DNA of 64,000 bases from Dermatemys mawii (Eukaryota > Chordata > Testudines > Dermatemydidae): the NCBI GenBank assembly GCA_007922305.1, contig ML677344.1, positions 1,408,179-1,472,178 on the forward strand, given 5' to 3'. This document shows positions 42,301 through 49,721 of the stretch, piece by piece (within the stretch, counting starts at the first letter, position 1; the number at the start of each line of letters is the position of its first letter). The translations under genes and the position numbers were made by a program. The notes under the pieces are model-generated. The model searched no databases and had not been told where the DNA came from. It saw nothing but the letters and a program-made list of their open reading frames with translations.

Positions 42301-45300
42301 GGGCTTTCCATGGTGGACTTGTGCTTGCAGTGCTCTGTGGAGAGAATTCAGAGAGTTCGAGTTCCACGTCTAGTTACTCCGGCACACATCCTCGCACAGA
42401 CCCCTGGGGGATGGGCTAGACTGGACCTCGGGACTCCCTCCCTCATCTTCCGTTTCTAGCGCCATTGTGGGCCAACCTCCCACCCCAACCCCTACTCACA
42501 CGCCATTAGGAGAAGGAACAGTGTAAACAAGACACTACTGATCTGAAAGCCCGGGAGAAGGGAATCTCTGCCTTCGCTCCACAGGCAGCGTGAAACAGGG
42601 CTCACTGACAGAGCCAGGCCTCGTATCTATAGACCCAGTAACCCGGCCATCCCCTGCCAAAAATCCCTCTGCTTCCCCGTTTAGTGTGCTTCCTGCAACC
42701 CACTCCTCCAATTAAACTCCCCCGCACCACCTTTGGGATCCCTCTGTTCCCTTTAGTCTTCTACCACCAGCTCCCCACAAACCATCCACTCTGAGCTCAG
42801 TCCCCACTTCCCCCGGGGAGATTTGGCTCAGCCACTAGCCAGCCCAGGTTTTCCAGCTGGGTTTGGCTGGGGCACAAGGAGCTCACGGGCACGTCCCAAA
42901 AGTCCAGCCAATCAGGGGGTCAGTTGGCATTAGATCAATTATTAGTATCTCGTGTTTGGCACTGGCCATTGGAGCACACCATCACCCTCACCTCTGGAAG
43001 CCTGCTCAGAAGAACGCCTCTAAGGGGTGCATTTGCAGATGCCCCCAAACACACCGTCATGGATTCAAGGGAGCACTACTTACATCCAAGGGGCCTAGGG
43101 TACACTGATGACCCTGATCCTGACCTAGTCTACCTATAAGAACATGGAATGAGGCCACAGCCACAGGGGTACGACGTGCAGGAGAGGTGGGAGCTCAGAG
43201 ACAGCTGCGAGATTCTTACTCTGGAGAAAGCTCCGGATGAACTCGATCCTCTCCGGCAAGGCCTGCTGCAGAACAGACTGTCCCTCTTCAGAGCCATGGC
43301 TGAAAGAGTGCACACGGGTTACTCATGGGGAGGCAGATGCTGCTTATACAGAGTGTGTTTATTTATTACACACCGGCTGGCTGCTACGCAACAGACCACA
43401 AGCCAAGCCTGTTTCCTGTGCCTTGAGAAACAAGCCTAGCCAAGATCAGTGAGCCCCTGCAAGGAGAGGGGGAGTGCACCCCGATCATGCAGGTTACAGA
43501 CCCTAACAAGAATGGCTGGAGCCCCTAATTACCTCCAGGAAACACACACGCTTCTCGACCGCCACCCCAGATTCCAACGAGGTCCAACTGGTAAACACAG
43601 ATCCGCCCCTCCCTCTTTGTGCAGGAACTTGACATGAACGTGGGTTTTCTTTATTTCCTTATTTGTGAGCCAGCAGACGGCACAGCTCTGGGAATGAATG
43701 TTACTGCTGCTGGCTAGCCACCAGAGGGAGCTCTCAAATATTCATTTAGTGGAGAAGTGTATGAGGCAGTAGATTTAAAGGGTGCACCTCACCCTCTCCC
43801 CTATTTCTAACCTGGTGGGAAGCAGCTTGCCGCTCAGAACCATTTGGACGCAGCGCCACAATAGGATCTAGTTTGGAAGGATAGGATCTAGTTTTGAAGC
43901 GTTCCCACTGGTGGTACACAGCTCTGCTAGAGCTGGCGGCTCAGAGCTTTTCACATGGGGCTGACCCTTCTGGTGCTTGAAAGGAGGTTTACGGTAAGAA
44001 CCCAAACAGGAACAGATTATGGGCCAAATTCTGACATGGAAATGCACCTGCGTACACCAGTAGAGTCAGTGGAGATGCACTCTTACACCAAGCCGGAGTT
44101 CAGTCTTAGGCCTGGTCTACACTGGGGGGGAGGAAGGGGAGGGCGACCTAAGATCGCGTAGCTGAAGTCAGCGTATCTTAGGTTGACTTACCTGGCATCC
44201 ACACGGCAGTGAACCGACCGCTGCTGCTCCCCCGTCGACTCTGCTTCCACCTCTTGCAGAGGTGGAGTTCTGGAGTTGACGGGGAGAGCGCTCGGGGATC
44301 GATTTATTGCAACTAGACTAGATGAGATAAATCAATCCCCGATACATCGATCACTACCCACCAGTCTGGCAGGCAATATAGACGTACCCTTAGACAGTTG
44401 CATTTAAAGTTGCATCAAATTTTTAAGAAAGGGAATTTCTGCCAAGGCCCAGTTCAAGATGCCACGTTTCCCCTACAAAAGCTCCTTGCATTAGCTCATG
44501 CTCGAATTGCTCACATGCCTGCAACCCTTGCTAGTGTCAGGCTTGTCTGACATCCTCTACCCTTGGCAGGGGAAACCCGAGGTCCTTGAACTCGGGTTTG
44601 TCCGATAGTGAAAAAGAACGTTGGATTCCGATTTTGCGTCTGGAATGGTGTAATCTGCGTGTGGAGTGTCAGCACTTTGGGATTTTCAAACCAGTCTCCT
44701 CGTGCTTTAGAGAGTTCACCTGCAGATCAGCAGGTCCCACAGCACTTCCCTACAGCCCCCCTTTATGATCCTGTACTACGGCCAGGACCGGTCGGTACAC
44801 ACAGCCCATTCTCCTTGCTCTGCTACTTTGTTAAGCTGAGTCAGAAAGCAGATGAAGGAGATTAACCAGGGCTGACTAAATATATCCTCTGCAGGCAGCT
44901 CCTTCCGCCACACCCCCGACACAATCAGATCCCAGCTCCAGAGTGGGCTCGCCATATGCAACAGGAGAGATAATTATAGATCACAGGCTTCCAGGATGAC
45001 TCCTGAAGGAAGGATTTGAAATGCAAAAAAGTGCCATGGTGGAATGTGAATGAATCTCACTACACCCTCGCCTGTCAGGGACTCCTTTCTAGTTCAAGGA
45101 TGACATACAAGTAAATCCTTGAGCAGGCTCAATTCTACTGTTTCAGCTTCCATTACTGTTTGACACGATCACTCCAACTCGCAGCCAATACACATTGCTT
45201 CCAAAAGAGCTACTCCTACAAACCCATTCCCCAAAGTAACCCCACTTCCTCCCCCTCCCCAAGTCTCTGCTCCTCTCACTTATGGAAATGAAGACAGAGT

Positions 45301-48300
45301 TCTTTGAGATGGGGGAAGAGGGGGAGAGATTTATCAATCCTACACAGATACACGGAAGCAAACCTGGGATTCCCAGGGGACAGCAAGGCAGGAACTGGGC
45401 AGGGGAGCCTGGCCGTCTGCTGGGGAACTTCCTCACCACTGCCAGAGCTTCCCCAAGTTACTCCCTTCCACGTCGCATGACCAGCCTTGGAATGGTGCAG
45501 CTCAGAATAAGGAGTGTCTATTGCACACGGCACCTATTTATTGCCCAGAGCGGTCCTGGGCGATTCCAGCATCATCTGGGTCAATTTCAGCAAGTAGGAG
45601 TTGAGCAGCTGACACCTGAAAGGATGGAGGCCTCTTCCTGCAGTCACATTAAGACAGTAGCAACCATCCACTAAGAAGTAGAAAGTCACATCCTCACATT
45701 CCATCTAAACTGAACCAAAACAATCTAGGATGGGGCTGTTACCAAGGCACCCCTGTCCTAATCATCCCCACCCTCACCAGATAAAGAAACAGATCTTAAA
45801 CTGTCTGGCAAGGAACCACTTACTAACAGTTGTGGTTGTGAAATGTGGACTTCTTTATTGTTTTGCCTTTATGGTCTCTATTTCTCTATTGTTTGTCTGG
45901 TTCTCTGATTTGGCAGACCCATAGCTAATTTTGCAAGATTTAAATCAACTCGTGGTGGGGTATGATTGGGTAAAGAATTGTTTCACAGTATCTTAGGATT
46001 GGTCAAAGAATTATGTTGTAGTACTTGAGTTTAAAATGATTGGTTAAGGTAGAGCTAAGCAGGACTCTAATTTTACAGTATAAACTGGGGTCCAAAAAGA
46101 AGCTCTTTGGAACCCAACTCAAGGACATGGCCCAAGATCGGAGCTGCCAGACTGCAAGACCCTACCAACCATATTATGCAGAAGCTGGAGGAGCCCCAGA
46201 TAACCTGATCTTGACTGGCCACCAGGAAAAGTTCAGCTGCCTTATTGGGAGTGGTGAGCAATGTATGCTTAGCACGTGTATTCTGTTTTGGTAACTGTTA
46301 ATAAATAGAGGTTAAGAGTATTACTCGTAAAGCTCTTTCCCTGGCAAAAAGCCCTGCAAACCTGTAAAGATTAGGTCCTGAGCCCTAGGAACTGGGTTAA
46401 AGGTGGGTGCCTTTTGCTCAGCGCCCTAGGAACTGGGAAAGGGTGGGTGTGCCAAAATGAACAGCCCTTGGGTGCACGGAAGGGTAAAGGTGGAGTGCCC
46501 TTGTGGGAAACACTCCCATGAGCCCTTCAGAGCCAACAGCTGCAGGAGGGAGAGTTGGACTCTACTGTGGATGGTACATCATCAGAGGAGTTACCAGAGT
46601 TCCAACTGCAGGACCAAATTCAGTCCTTGGTTACACCTGTGCAGCACTGATGAAGGCAACTGAGCTGTACAGGGGTCACTGCAGGCAGGATCTGGCCAGC
46701 AGAACCTTAACTACGGACCACTGTGTCTGAGAAAAAAAAAGAGAAGAGAAGAGAAGAGAAGAGAAGAAAAAAAAAAAGAAGAGAAAAGAAAAAACAAAGG
46801 AGGAAAGAAAGCAACCCTGCTTGATTCCAGGGGACCCTGCAGGGCTGCCAGTGAGAAAAGCCACCTTTTACTCTGTTTACTGTGTTGGTGGAGCTGTGTC
46901 AGTCACAGGAGATTAGAGAGACAAGGTGGTGATGGGGGTAATTATCTTGTATTAGACCAACTTCTGTTGGTGAGCGAGACAAGCTTTTGAGCTTATACAG
47001 AGCTGTTGAGGTCTGGGAATGGCACTCAGCGTCACGGCTAAACTCAAAGGTGGAACAGGCTGTTAAGCATAAAGAGTTAACACATGTTGCAAGAGATCAT
47101 TCCGGGTGAAGTGAATAGCTAACTCCTCTACAGTCTAGGACAAGGAGGGCGGGTAATGGATTACATAGACAGTTGTCATGAGTCATAAATCCAATGCCTT
47201 TCTTGAGTCCAGGGTGTTTAGTATCTAGCAAAGTTGGGAATTTAAGCTCCCAGGCCTGTCTCTGAGGGTGCTGTGCAGGTTTCCCTGGAGGGAGGGCTAA
47301 GACGACAAACCCGGAGTGATTGTTTTGTGAAAAGCACACACCCAGGCTACTGATGCTGAAGTACTGGAGGCACAGTCAGCACCGAGCACCCACAGCCCCG
47401 GGGGTCATTCTGCTGCCCAGGGCAGAGCTGCATTTTCACAGGGTCCGTCAGCACCGCGACGGACTCCATTCTAGAAGGGACTGGATTTGTAATAATCTAA
47501 GGAACCAAAATGCAGGGGATTCAAACTCTTCCGCGGTGGGGGAGGCGCTTCAATGCTGGGGCAGCTGGAACCGCAACCAGGAAACACTACAGTGAACGAT
47601 CTGCTGCTGGTTTGCTTTTCGAGGGACTTAGAGCCCATTGCACAAGGAACCAGGGTAACAGCTACGCCTTGCCCATTAGACCTCCAGGGGACTCTTCCTA
47701 AAGCTCCCCAGCAGATGGGAAAGGACAGTCGGTCCCAAGCTTGCCTATGGCAGATAGGCTTAGTGCTCAGATACTATGGTGATGGATGGCAGCCTGAACC
47801 CCCCTCATTCTTGACTAGAGACCAGCAAGGCAGTTCGAAGGGAAACTCTGTAGTTGCTTCCACTCACACTTTGTCGATGATCTTGAGGAAGACGCTGCAG
47901 TCCTGAAGCTGTGACAGGGCACTCAGGGGACTGTCAACCTTCAGGCTGTTCACCTGGGGACAGGACAGGACAGTCAAAAATTAGGAAGCACATGATCACC
48001 CAGCTCTGCCAGAGACTGACTGGGTGACCTTGGCCTTGAAAGTTTAGATTCGAGGGCAGGAGCCAGTCCAATTCAAGATCTACCCCCAGCCACCATCGTG
48101 GACTGTACGCCCAATACGACTCCTGCGCTCTGACAAGACAGTCACGCAGTCCAAGACAAGACATGAACATGGGCCTCATTCATAATATGTTTCCCCAGAG
48201 ATGCTCAGAAGCAGCATAAAGTTTCTCAAGGACATTCTGCCTCATTTACAACTAGACTGACCGGACAGAGCAGTATCAGCTGCATAGCAAGAAACTCCAG

Positions 48301-49690
48301 TGCAAGTCCCTTCAGGCCTCCACCTGTGCTTTAGCCACTAGACTCATGGCCCCTGCACCGGTTTCCAAGGCAGAACTGACCCGAGACAGCGTTTCCAGCG
48401 ACAGTGACTCCTCACTTGACGTTGTCCCGGTTAATGTTGTTTCGTTACTGATCAATTAGAGACTATGCTGCCTTGTAACGTTGTTTGGCAGACCCACTGC
48501 TAGCAGGAAGAGCAGCCCATTAGAGCTCGCTGGTGGGGGCTTGGAACCAGGGTGGACCAGCAGCCCCTATCACATCCCTTAAGTTCCCTGTGTGGCAGCC
48601 ACCCAGCAGGCTATCAATTGCCGGCAGTTCAGCTGTCCCTCCCACCACTGCCTTGTGCTGCTCCCAGGAGCCTCCTGCTTGCTGTGCAAGGGGGAAGGGG
48701 GAGAGTGCTGCTAATGTCAGGCTGTCCCCCTGCCTCCCACTCCTTAATCCCATCTCCACAGAGTACGGGGACGGACGACACAACAGGGCTCAGGACGGAG
48801 GGAGCTTGCTGGCAGAAGCTGCTGTCTCAACTTGCTGGTCTACTTAAAAAGGCAATGTACTTAGAGTAGGGTCAGTGTACTTAAAGGGGCAATGTGCGTC
48901 TCTCTCTCTCTCACACAGCGCGTGTCTGTCTCTCTCTGCCATGCTGTCTCCCCTCCCTCCATTCGTGCTGCCTTGTAGAACATGAGGCTAATAAATTGTC
49001 ATCTGGTGAAAAAAATGCCCTTGGAAACCAAGCTCTCCCCCCACCCCCGATTTACATTCATTCTTATGGGGAAATTGGATTTGCTTAACATTGTTTTGCT
49101 TAAAGTTGCACTTGTCAGCAACAGAACTCCAACATTAAGTGAGGAGTTCCTGTACTCATCAACAGGAATTGTGAGCAAACGTCCCCTACCTACTGTAGCA
49201 CTCGAGCCTCAGAGAGAGCAGCCCAGACAGTTACCACACAAGGCAGGAAGGCTCCAGATTCATAGAATATCAGGGTTGGAAGGGACCTCAGAAGGTATCT
49301 AGTCCAACCCCTTACCCAAAGTAGGACCAATCCCTCATTAAATCCCTCCAACAGATTTTTGCCCCATAGCCCTAAATGGTCCCCTCAAGGATCAAACTCT
49401 CAACCCTGGGTTTAGCAGGCCAATGCTCAAACCACTGAGCTATCCTTCCTCCCACTCTAATAGCTGATCCTTGCTCAGTGCTGCAGAGGAGGTTCTCCAC
49501 CCCACTGCTCCCTCCCCACATCCCCGGGGAGAAGTGCATGCTCAAAGGAGCAGGAGCAATTAAGAAGCCCTTGCACCGAGAGGAAGAGAGCCTATCCCTT
49601 CCTCCTACAAGGCAGACAGGCAGAAGTAGTAAGGTGTGGACACTTTACCCAGGCCAGGAGAGCACTGGCCCTTGTAGCGTGAAGAGACAT
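18296..49690 (-). CDS. NUMA1: Nuclear mitotic apparatus protein 1, 25 coding exons
   Basis: NuMA is a nuclear protein that moves to spindle poles in mitosis, where it links dynein, LGN and microtubules. Twenty-five exons, each listed separately, join in phase into 6672 nt and 2223 residues (human 2115). Residues 1 to about 152 resemble the Hook-like N-terminus (starts MSLHATR; human MTLHATR). Residues 416-1623 come from one 3624-nt exon of heptad-repeat coiled coil. The tail has the A-R-R-R-T-T-Q block, the LGN-binding segment DDWNRIAELQQRNRVCPP, a basic Q-R-K-R NLS and a D-T-P-E site at the position of the human CDK1 site T2055. Frames are intact and all introns have GT/AG ends. Confidence 0.95.
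18332..19404 (-). other. NUMA1: NUMA1 last intron, no repeat recognised
   Basis: GC-rich intron of about 1.07 kb. Open frames on both strands reflect base composition. Confidence 0.5.
19405..19578 (-). CDS. NUMA1: NUMA1 coding exon 24
   Basis: Acceptor CCTGCAG, donor GTAAGG, 174 nt. It encodes PDRRPSMAFSILNTPKKLG, SLLRRG and RRSPRIATAKSPKGKGK. If the donor is not used the frame runs on for about 31 codons. Confidence 0.9.
19835..19942 (-). CDS. NUMA1: NUMA1 coding exon 23
   Basis: Acceptor CCTCCAG, donor GTGAGC, 108 nt. It encodes SKKPTSCFPRPQTPRERNEE, close to human SKKATSCFPRPMTPRDRHEG. Confidence 0.9.
20536..20748 (-). CDS. NUMA1: NUMA1 coding exon 22, NLS and CDK site
   Basis: Acceptor TCCCCAG, donor GTGAGT, 213 nt. 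It encodes VITDEEMKTGDPKETLRRAS, the basic R-L-Q-R-K-R and HQGPDTPE. An insertion of about 12 residues lies between the two conserved blocks compared with human. The T-P at residue 2116 aligns with human T2055. Confidence 0.9.
20875..21015 (-). mobile_element. NUMA1: CR1 fragment, antisense, in NUMA1 intron 21
   Basis: The text from 'CGGCCACAGAA' to 'AGTAACTCATAG' repeats, with divergence, the CR1 subfamily body seen at 6296-6600. Confidence 0.55.
21166..21302 (-). CDS. NUMA1: NUMA1 coding exon 21, LGN-binding segment
   Basis: Acceptor TTTTTAG, donor GTGAGA, 137 nt. It encodes SFYLGTCQDEP, DDWNRIAELQQRNRVCPP and TCYPLESR. In human this segment binds the TPR domain of LGN and couples NuMA to the cell cortex. 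Confidence 0.93.
21557..21842 (-). CDS. NUMA1: NUMA1 coding exon 20
   Basis: Acceptor CCGTCAG, donor GTGAGT, 286 nt. It encodes GNPALLSLPGYRPATRSS and RRSQAGSS, matching human GNSALLSLPGYRPTTRSS. The first half is alanine/proline-rich and not conserved. Confidence 0.88.
22490..22739 (-). CDS. NUMA1: NUMA1 coding exon 19, NAGNAG acceptor
   Basis: Donor GTAACC. The acceptor reads CAGCAG, so the exon can start at 22739 or 22736, both in frame, differing by one serine. It encodes LPRKVESLESLYFTPIPART and KTRSARRRTTQIINITMTK, very close to human. Confidence 0.9.
22932..23089 (-). CDS. NUMA1: NUMA1 coding exon 18
   Basis: Acceptor TGCCAG, donor GTACCT, 158 nt. It encodes LSKFQVATDTLKSRE and DSLDLS (human LGKFQVATDALKSRE). 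It begins the globular tail. Confidence 0.9.
23755..23850 (+). mobile_element. CR1 3' end, sense
   Basis: GGGGGTTGGACTAGGCGATC followed by 'CCTGAGGTCCCTTCCAACCCTGACATTCTCTGATTCTACGATTC', the classic CR1 terminus with its ATTCTATG-like tail. In NUMA1 intron 17. Confidence 0.85.
23929..24147 (-). CDS. NUMA1: NUMA1 coding exon 17
   Basis: Acceptor CTCCCAG, donor GTACGA, 219 nt. It encodes MEQLQKENAELKAESERLAK and NLTSQVRSLEAQ, the end of the coiled coil. Confidence 0.92.
24238..24348 (-). CDS. NUMA1: NUMA1 coding exon 16
   Basis: Acceptor CTCTGCAG, donor GTAAGG, 111 nt. It encodes ELQEQLAQKEKAAEHYKVQ, close to human. Confidence 0.88.
24637..24705 (-). CDS. NUMA1: NUMA1 coding exon 15
   Basis: Acceptor TGCTAG, donor GTACCA, 69 nt. 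It encodes VEELNKKLAQNERATQSQQE (human VEELSKKLADSDQASKVQQQ). Confidence 0.85.
25548..25710 (+). mobile_element. CR1 subfamily 3' end, sense
   Basis: Contains 'GGAGTCTCCATCACCGACCATTTTAAAATCAAGATCAACACTTG' and ends 'CCTTGGAATCCAAGAG', the 3' end of a distinct CR1 subfamily also seen at 57400-57612. In NUMA1 intron 14. Confidence 0.7.
27137..27178 (-). CDS. NUMA1: NUMA1 coding exon 14, 42-nt microexon
   Basis: Acceptor TGTACAG, donor GTAACG, exactly 14 codons (VEQLEVFRKEQAKQ; human VEQLEVFQREQTKQ). In humans this exon is alternatively spliced and accounts for the 2115- versus 2101-residue isoforms. Phase 0 on both sides allows skipping here too. Four YGCY motifs, the MBNL core, flank it. Confidence 0.88.
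27210..27245. repeat. (CA)n-rich microsatellite
   Basis: GC/CA dinucleotide run just upstream (transcript sense) of the 42-nt NUMA1 exon. Confidence 0.75.
28001..31624 (-). CDS. NUMA1: NUMA1 giant coiled-coil exon 13
   Basis: Acceptor CTCATCAG, donor GTAGGG, 3624 nt (1208 codons, phase 0 at both ends), residues 416-1623. It is almost pure heptad-repeat sequence, rich in E, Q, L, K and A with no proline-rich breaks. It ends with RVLEERQKFQEERQKLTTQ, matching human VLEERQRFQEERQKLTAQ. It forms the rod that separates head and tail of the dimer. Long antisense open frames over it are shadows of its codon bias. Confidence 0.96.
32386..32508 (-). CDS. NUMA1: NUMA1 coding exon 12
   Basis: Acceptor TCCCCAG, donor GTATGG, 123 nt. 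It encodes KCLEEKMEILQGKISLLEDQ and APQEKGEVMGDILK. In human NuMA the short dynein-adaptor (Spindly-like) motif lies in this neighbourhood; I infer the same here. Confidence 0.9.
32613..33286. mobile_element. Non-autonomous hAT-type element nested in CR1
   Basis: Ends CAGTGGTTTTCAAACTTTT and GGGTTTGAAAAACTCTG are inverted repeats. The flanks ACAGAGTC and CTATAGTC are a degraded 8-bp duplication (5 of 8 identical). No transposase frame. Confidence 0.7.
33403..33593. mobile_element. Palindromic MITE, copy 1 (left end truncated)
   Basis: Shares CACGGCAGTGA, the palindromic GGGGATCGATTTATC / GATAAATCGATCC arms and the end 'GACATAACCTTA' with the copies at 44106 and 58856. Inserted in CR1. Confidence 0.75.
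34056..34196 (-). CDS. NUMA1: NUMA1 coding exon 11
   Basis: Acceptor GGTCCAG, donor GTAGGG, 141 nt (47 codons, phase 0). It encodes LRELASHLMQLQEALNELSE of the coiled coil. Confidence 0.9.
34470..36300 (+). mobile_element. Degraded endogenous retrovirus, 5' LTR and gag remnant
   Basis: An LTR-like block with AATAAA (about 34923) ends near CA at 34986-34987. Five bases later TGGTGGAGA could be a primer-binding site resembling tRNA-Ala. A leader and a broken gag-like region follow (first ATG near 35526), ending in a C-x2-C-x4-H nucleocapsid knuckle near 36258-36285 whose final cysteine is lost. Frames are interrupted and no pol, env or 3' LTR remains. It lies antisense in NUMA1 intron 10. Confidence 0.6.
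34687..34771 (+). mobile_element. CR1 3' end, sense, within the ERV LTR
   Basis: AAGGGGTTGGACTAGATGAC and 'CTGAGGTCCCTTCCAACCCTGAGATTCTATGAATG' form a short CR1 terminus with its ATTCTATG tail. Confidence 0.85.
36312..36429 (-). CDS. NUMA1: NUMA1 coding exon 10
   Basis: Acceptor CCCGCAG, donor GTACAG, 118 nt. It encodes HEALKQCQDLKTEKGQMDRK and SEENGDLSFK. Degenerate ERV sequence in the opposite orientation ends just beyond its donor. Confidence 0.92.
37320..37437 (-). CDS. NUMA1: NUMA1 coding exon 9
   Basis: Acceptor TCCCCAG, donor GTACCG, 118 nt. It encodes AQITMMQQRIDRLTLLNE, near-identical to human. Confidence 0.92.
37760..38560. repeat. Unclassified interspersed sequence, possibly LTR-derived
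   Basis: AT-rich, composition unlike its neighbours, with 'TATTTTATTAACTCTAAGGC' and a run of T-rich signals near 38300-38420. No coding frame. LTR origin is a guess from composition and layout. In NUMA1 intron 8. Confidence 0.3.
39093..39250 (-). CDS. NUMA1: NUMA1 coding exon 8
   Basis: Acceptor TTTACAG, 158 nt. It encodes GSPASPMGDIMQTPQFQLRR and the start of the coiled coil. The donor GTTGGT is weak, but it is the only choice that keeps phase with exon 9. Confidence 0.82.
39569..39698 (-). CDS. NUMA1: NUMA1 coding exon 7
   Basis: Acceptor TTCCCAG, donor GTACGT, 130 nt. It encodes a serine-rich linker and KREVRFLELQKIASSSS, matching human KREIRFLELQKVASSSS. Confidence 0.9.
40800..40884 (-). 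CDS. NUMA1: NUMA1 coding exon 6
   Basis: Acceptor GTGTCAG, donor GTGAGT, 85 nt. It encodes AELATILKFVLDNEESL and ends the Hook-like domain. Confidence 0.9.
41205..41335 (+). repeat. MIR-like SINE fragment
   Basis: CCTATTTTCCAGATGATGGAA followed by GTGACTCACCCAAGGTCCCA, the MIR core order, in NUMA1 intron 5. Confidence 0.55.
41506..41586 (-). CDS. NUMA1: NUMA1 coding exon 5
   Basis: Acceptor TTCCCAG, donor GTAGTC, 81 nt. It encodes VTMLLLYHASMSTRNPRDW, nearly identical to the human segment. Confidence 0.92.
42012..42213 (-). mobile_element. tRNA-headed SINE with CR1-like tail, copy 1
   Basis: On the minus strand it begins GGGATAGCTCAGTGGTTTGA (A-box-like) and has a B-box-like GGGTTGTGAGTTCAATCC, then ends in the CR1 terminal block 'AGGTCCCTTCCAACCCTGAGATTCTAGGATTC'. 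This combination is the tortoise Pol III SINE architecture. Confidence 0.85.
42252..42334 (-). CDS. NUMA1: NUMA1 coding exon 4
   Basis: Acceptor TCCACAG, donor GTACCT, 83 nt. It encodes the H-C-K-H-K-S loop and LLEGEELELAK (human VLEGSELELAK). Confidence 0.85.
43220..43299 (-). CDS. NUMA1: NUMA1 coding exon 3
   Basis: Acceptor TTTCAG, donor GTAAGA, 80 nt. It encodes HGSEEGQSVLQQALPER and FIRSFLQ, matching human HGTEEGQQILKQPVSER. Confidence 0.88.
44106..44392. mobile_element. Palindromic MITE, copy 2 (complete)
   Basis: Ends TTAGGCCTGGTCTACACTG and CAATATAGACGTACCCTTA are imperfect inverted repeats. The 3-base TTA/TTA at the ends would suit a Harbinger-type duplication. Interior has nested palindromes centred on GATAAATCRATCC and CAACTCCGTC-like arms. 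Confidence 0.8.
45700..46450 (+). mobile_element. Putative solo LTR
   Basis: A block with a promoter-like AT stretch (about 46075), AATAAA-like signal at 46300-46306 (TTAATAAATAG) and a downstream repeated phrase CCCTAGGAACTGGG. No coding frame. Boundaries unclear; in NUMA1 intron 2. Confidence 0.4.
46728..46800. repeat. Purine-only simple repeat (GAAAA/GAGAA)n
   Basis: Continuous A/G tract built from GAGAA units and A-runs. Confidence 0.85.
46890..47330. repeat. Unclassified reptile interspersed repeat
   Basis: The phrases 'ATCTTGTATTAGACCAACTTCTGTTGGTGAGCGAGACAAGC' and 'CCCAGGCCTGTCTCTGAGGGTGCTGTGCAGG' match a repeat I recall as common in reptile DNA. Class not known to me. Confidence 0.5.
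47868..47953 (-). CDS. NUMA1: NUMA1 coding exon 2
   Basis: Acceptor CCCCAG, donor GTGAGTGG, 86 nt. It encodes VNSLKV… and LQDCSVFLKIID of the Hook-like domain, close to human LQDCSIFIKIID. Confidence 0.9.
48402..49154. mobile_element. TIR-bounded DNA transposon, non-autonomous
   Basis: Left end CAGTGACTCCTCACTTGACG and right end 'CATTAAGTGAGGAGTTCCTG' are inverted repeats about 750 bases apart. The interior has a CT-rich tract (48899-48915) but no transposase. In NUMA1 intron 1. Confidence 0.7.
49260..49456 (-). mobile_element. tRNA-headed SINE with CR1-like tail, copy 2
   Basis: Minus strand reads GGATAGCTCAGTGGTTTGAG at the head and the same CR1-like 3' block as copy 1. Same strand as NUMA1. 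Confidence 0.85.
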
Positions 49691-49721
49691 TTTCGGGATG
49701 CTGCCAGGTTACCCTGCAAAC
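49649..49721 (-). CDS. NUMA1: NUMA1 first coding exon (5' UTR end plus 14 codons)
   Basis: On the minus strand a pyrimidine-rich tract and CCCTTTCAG precede 49721. Translation starts at 49690 (MSLHATRASALLAW) and the donor is GTAAAG. The human protein begins MTLHATRGAALLSW. The 31 bases before ATG are 5' UTR, so at least one further upstream exon exists. Confidence 0.88.
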
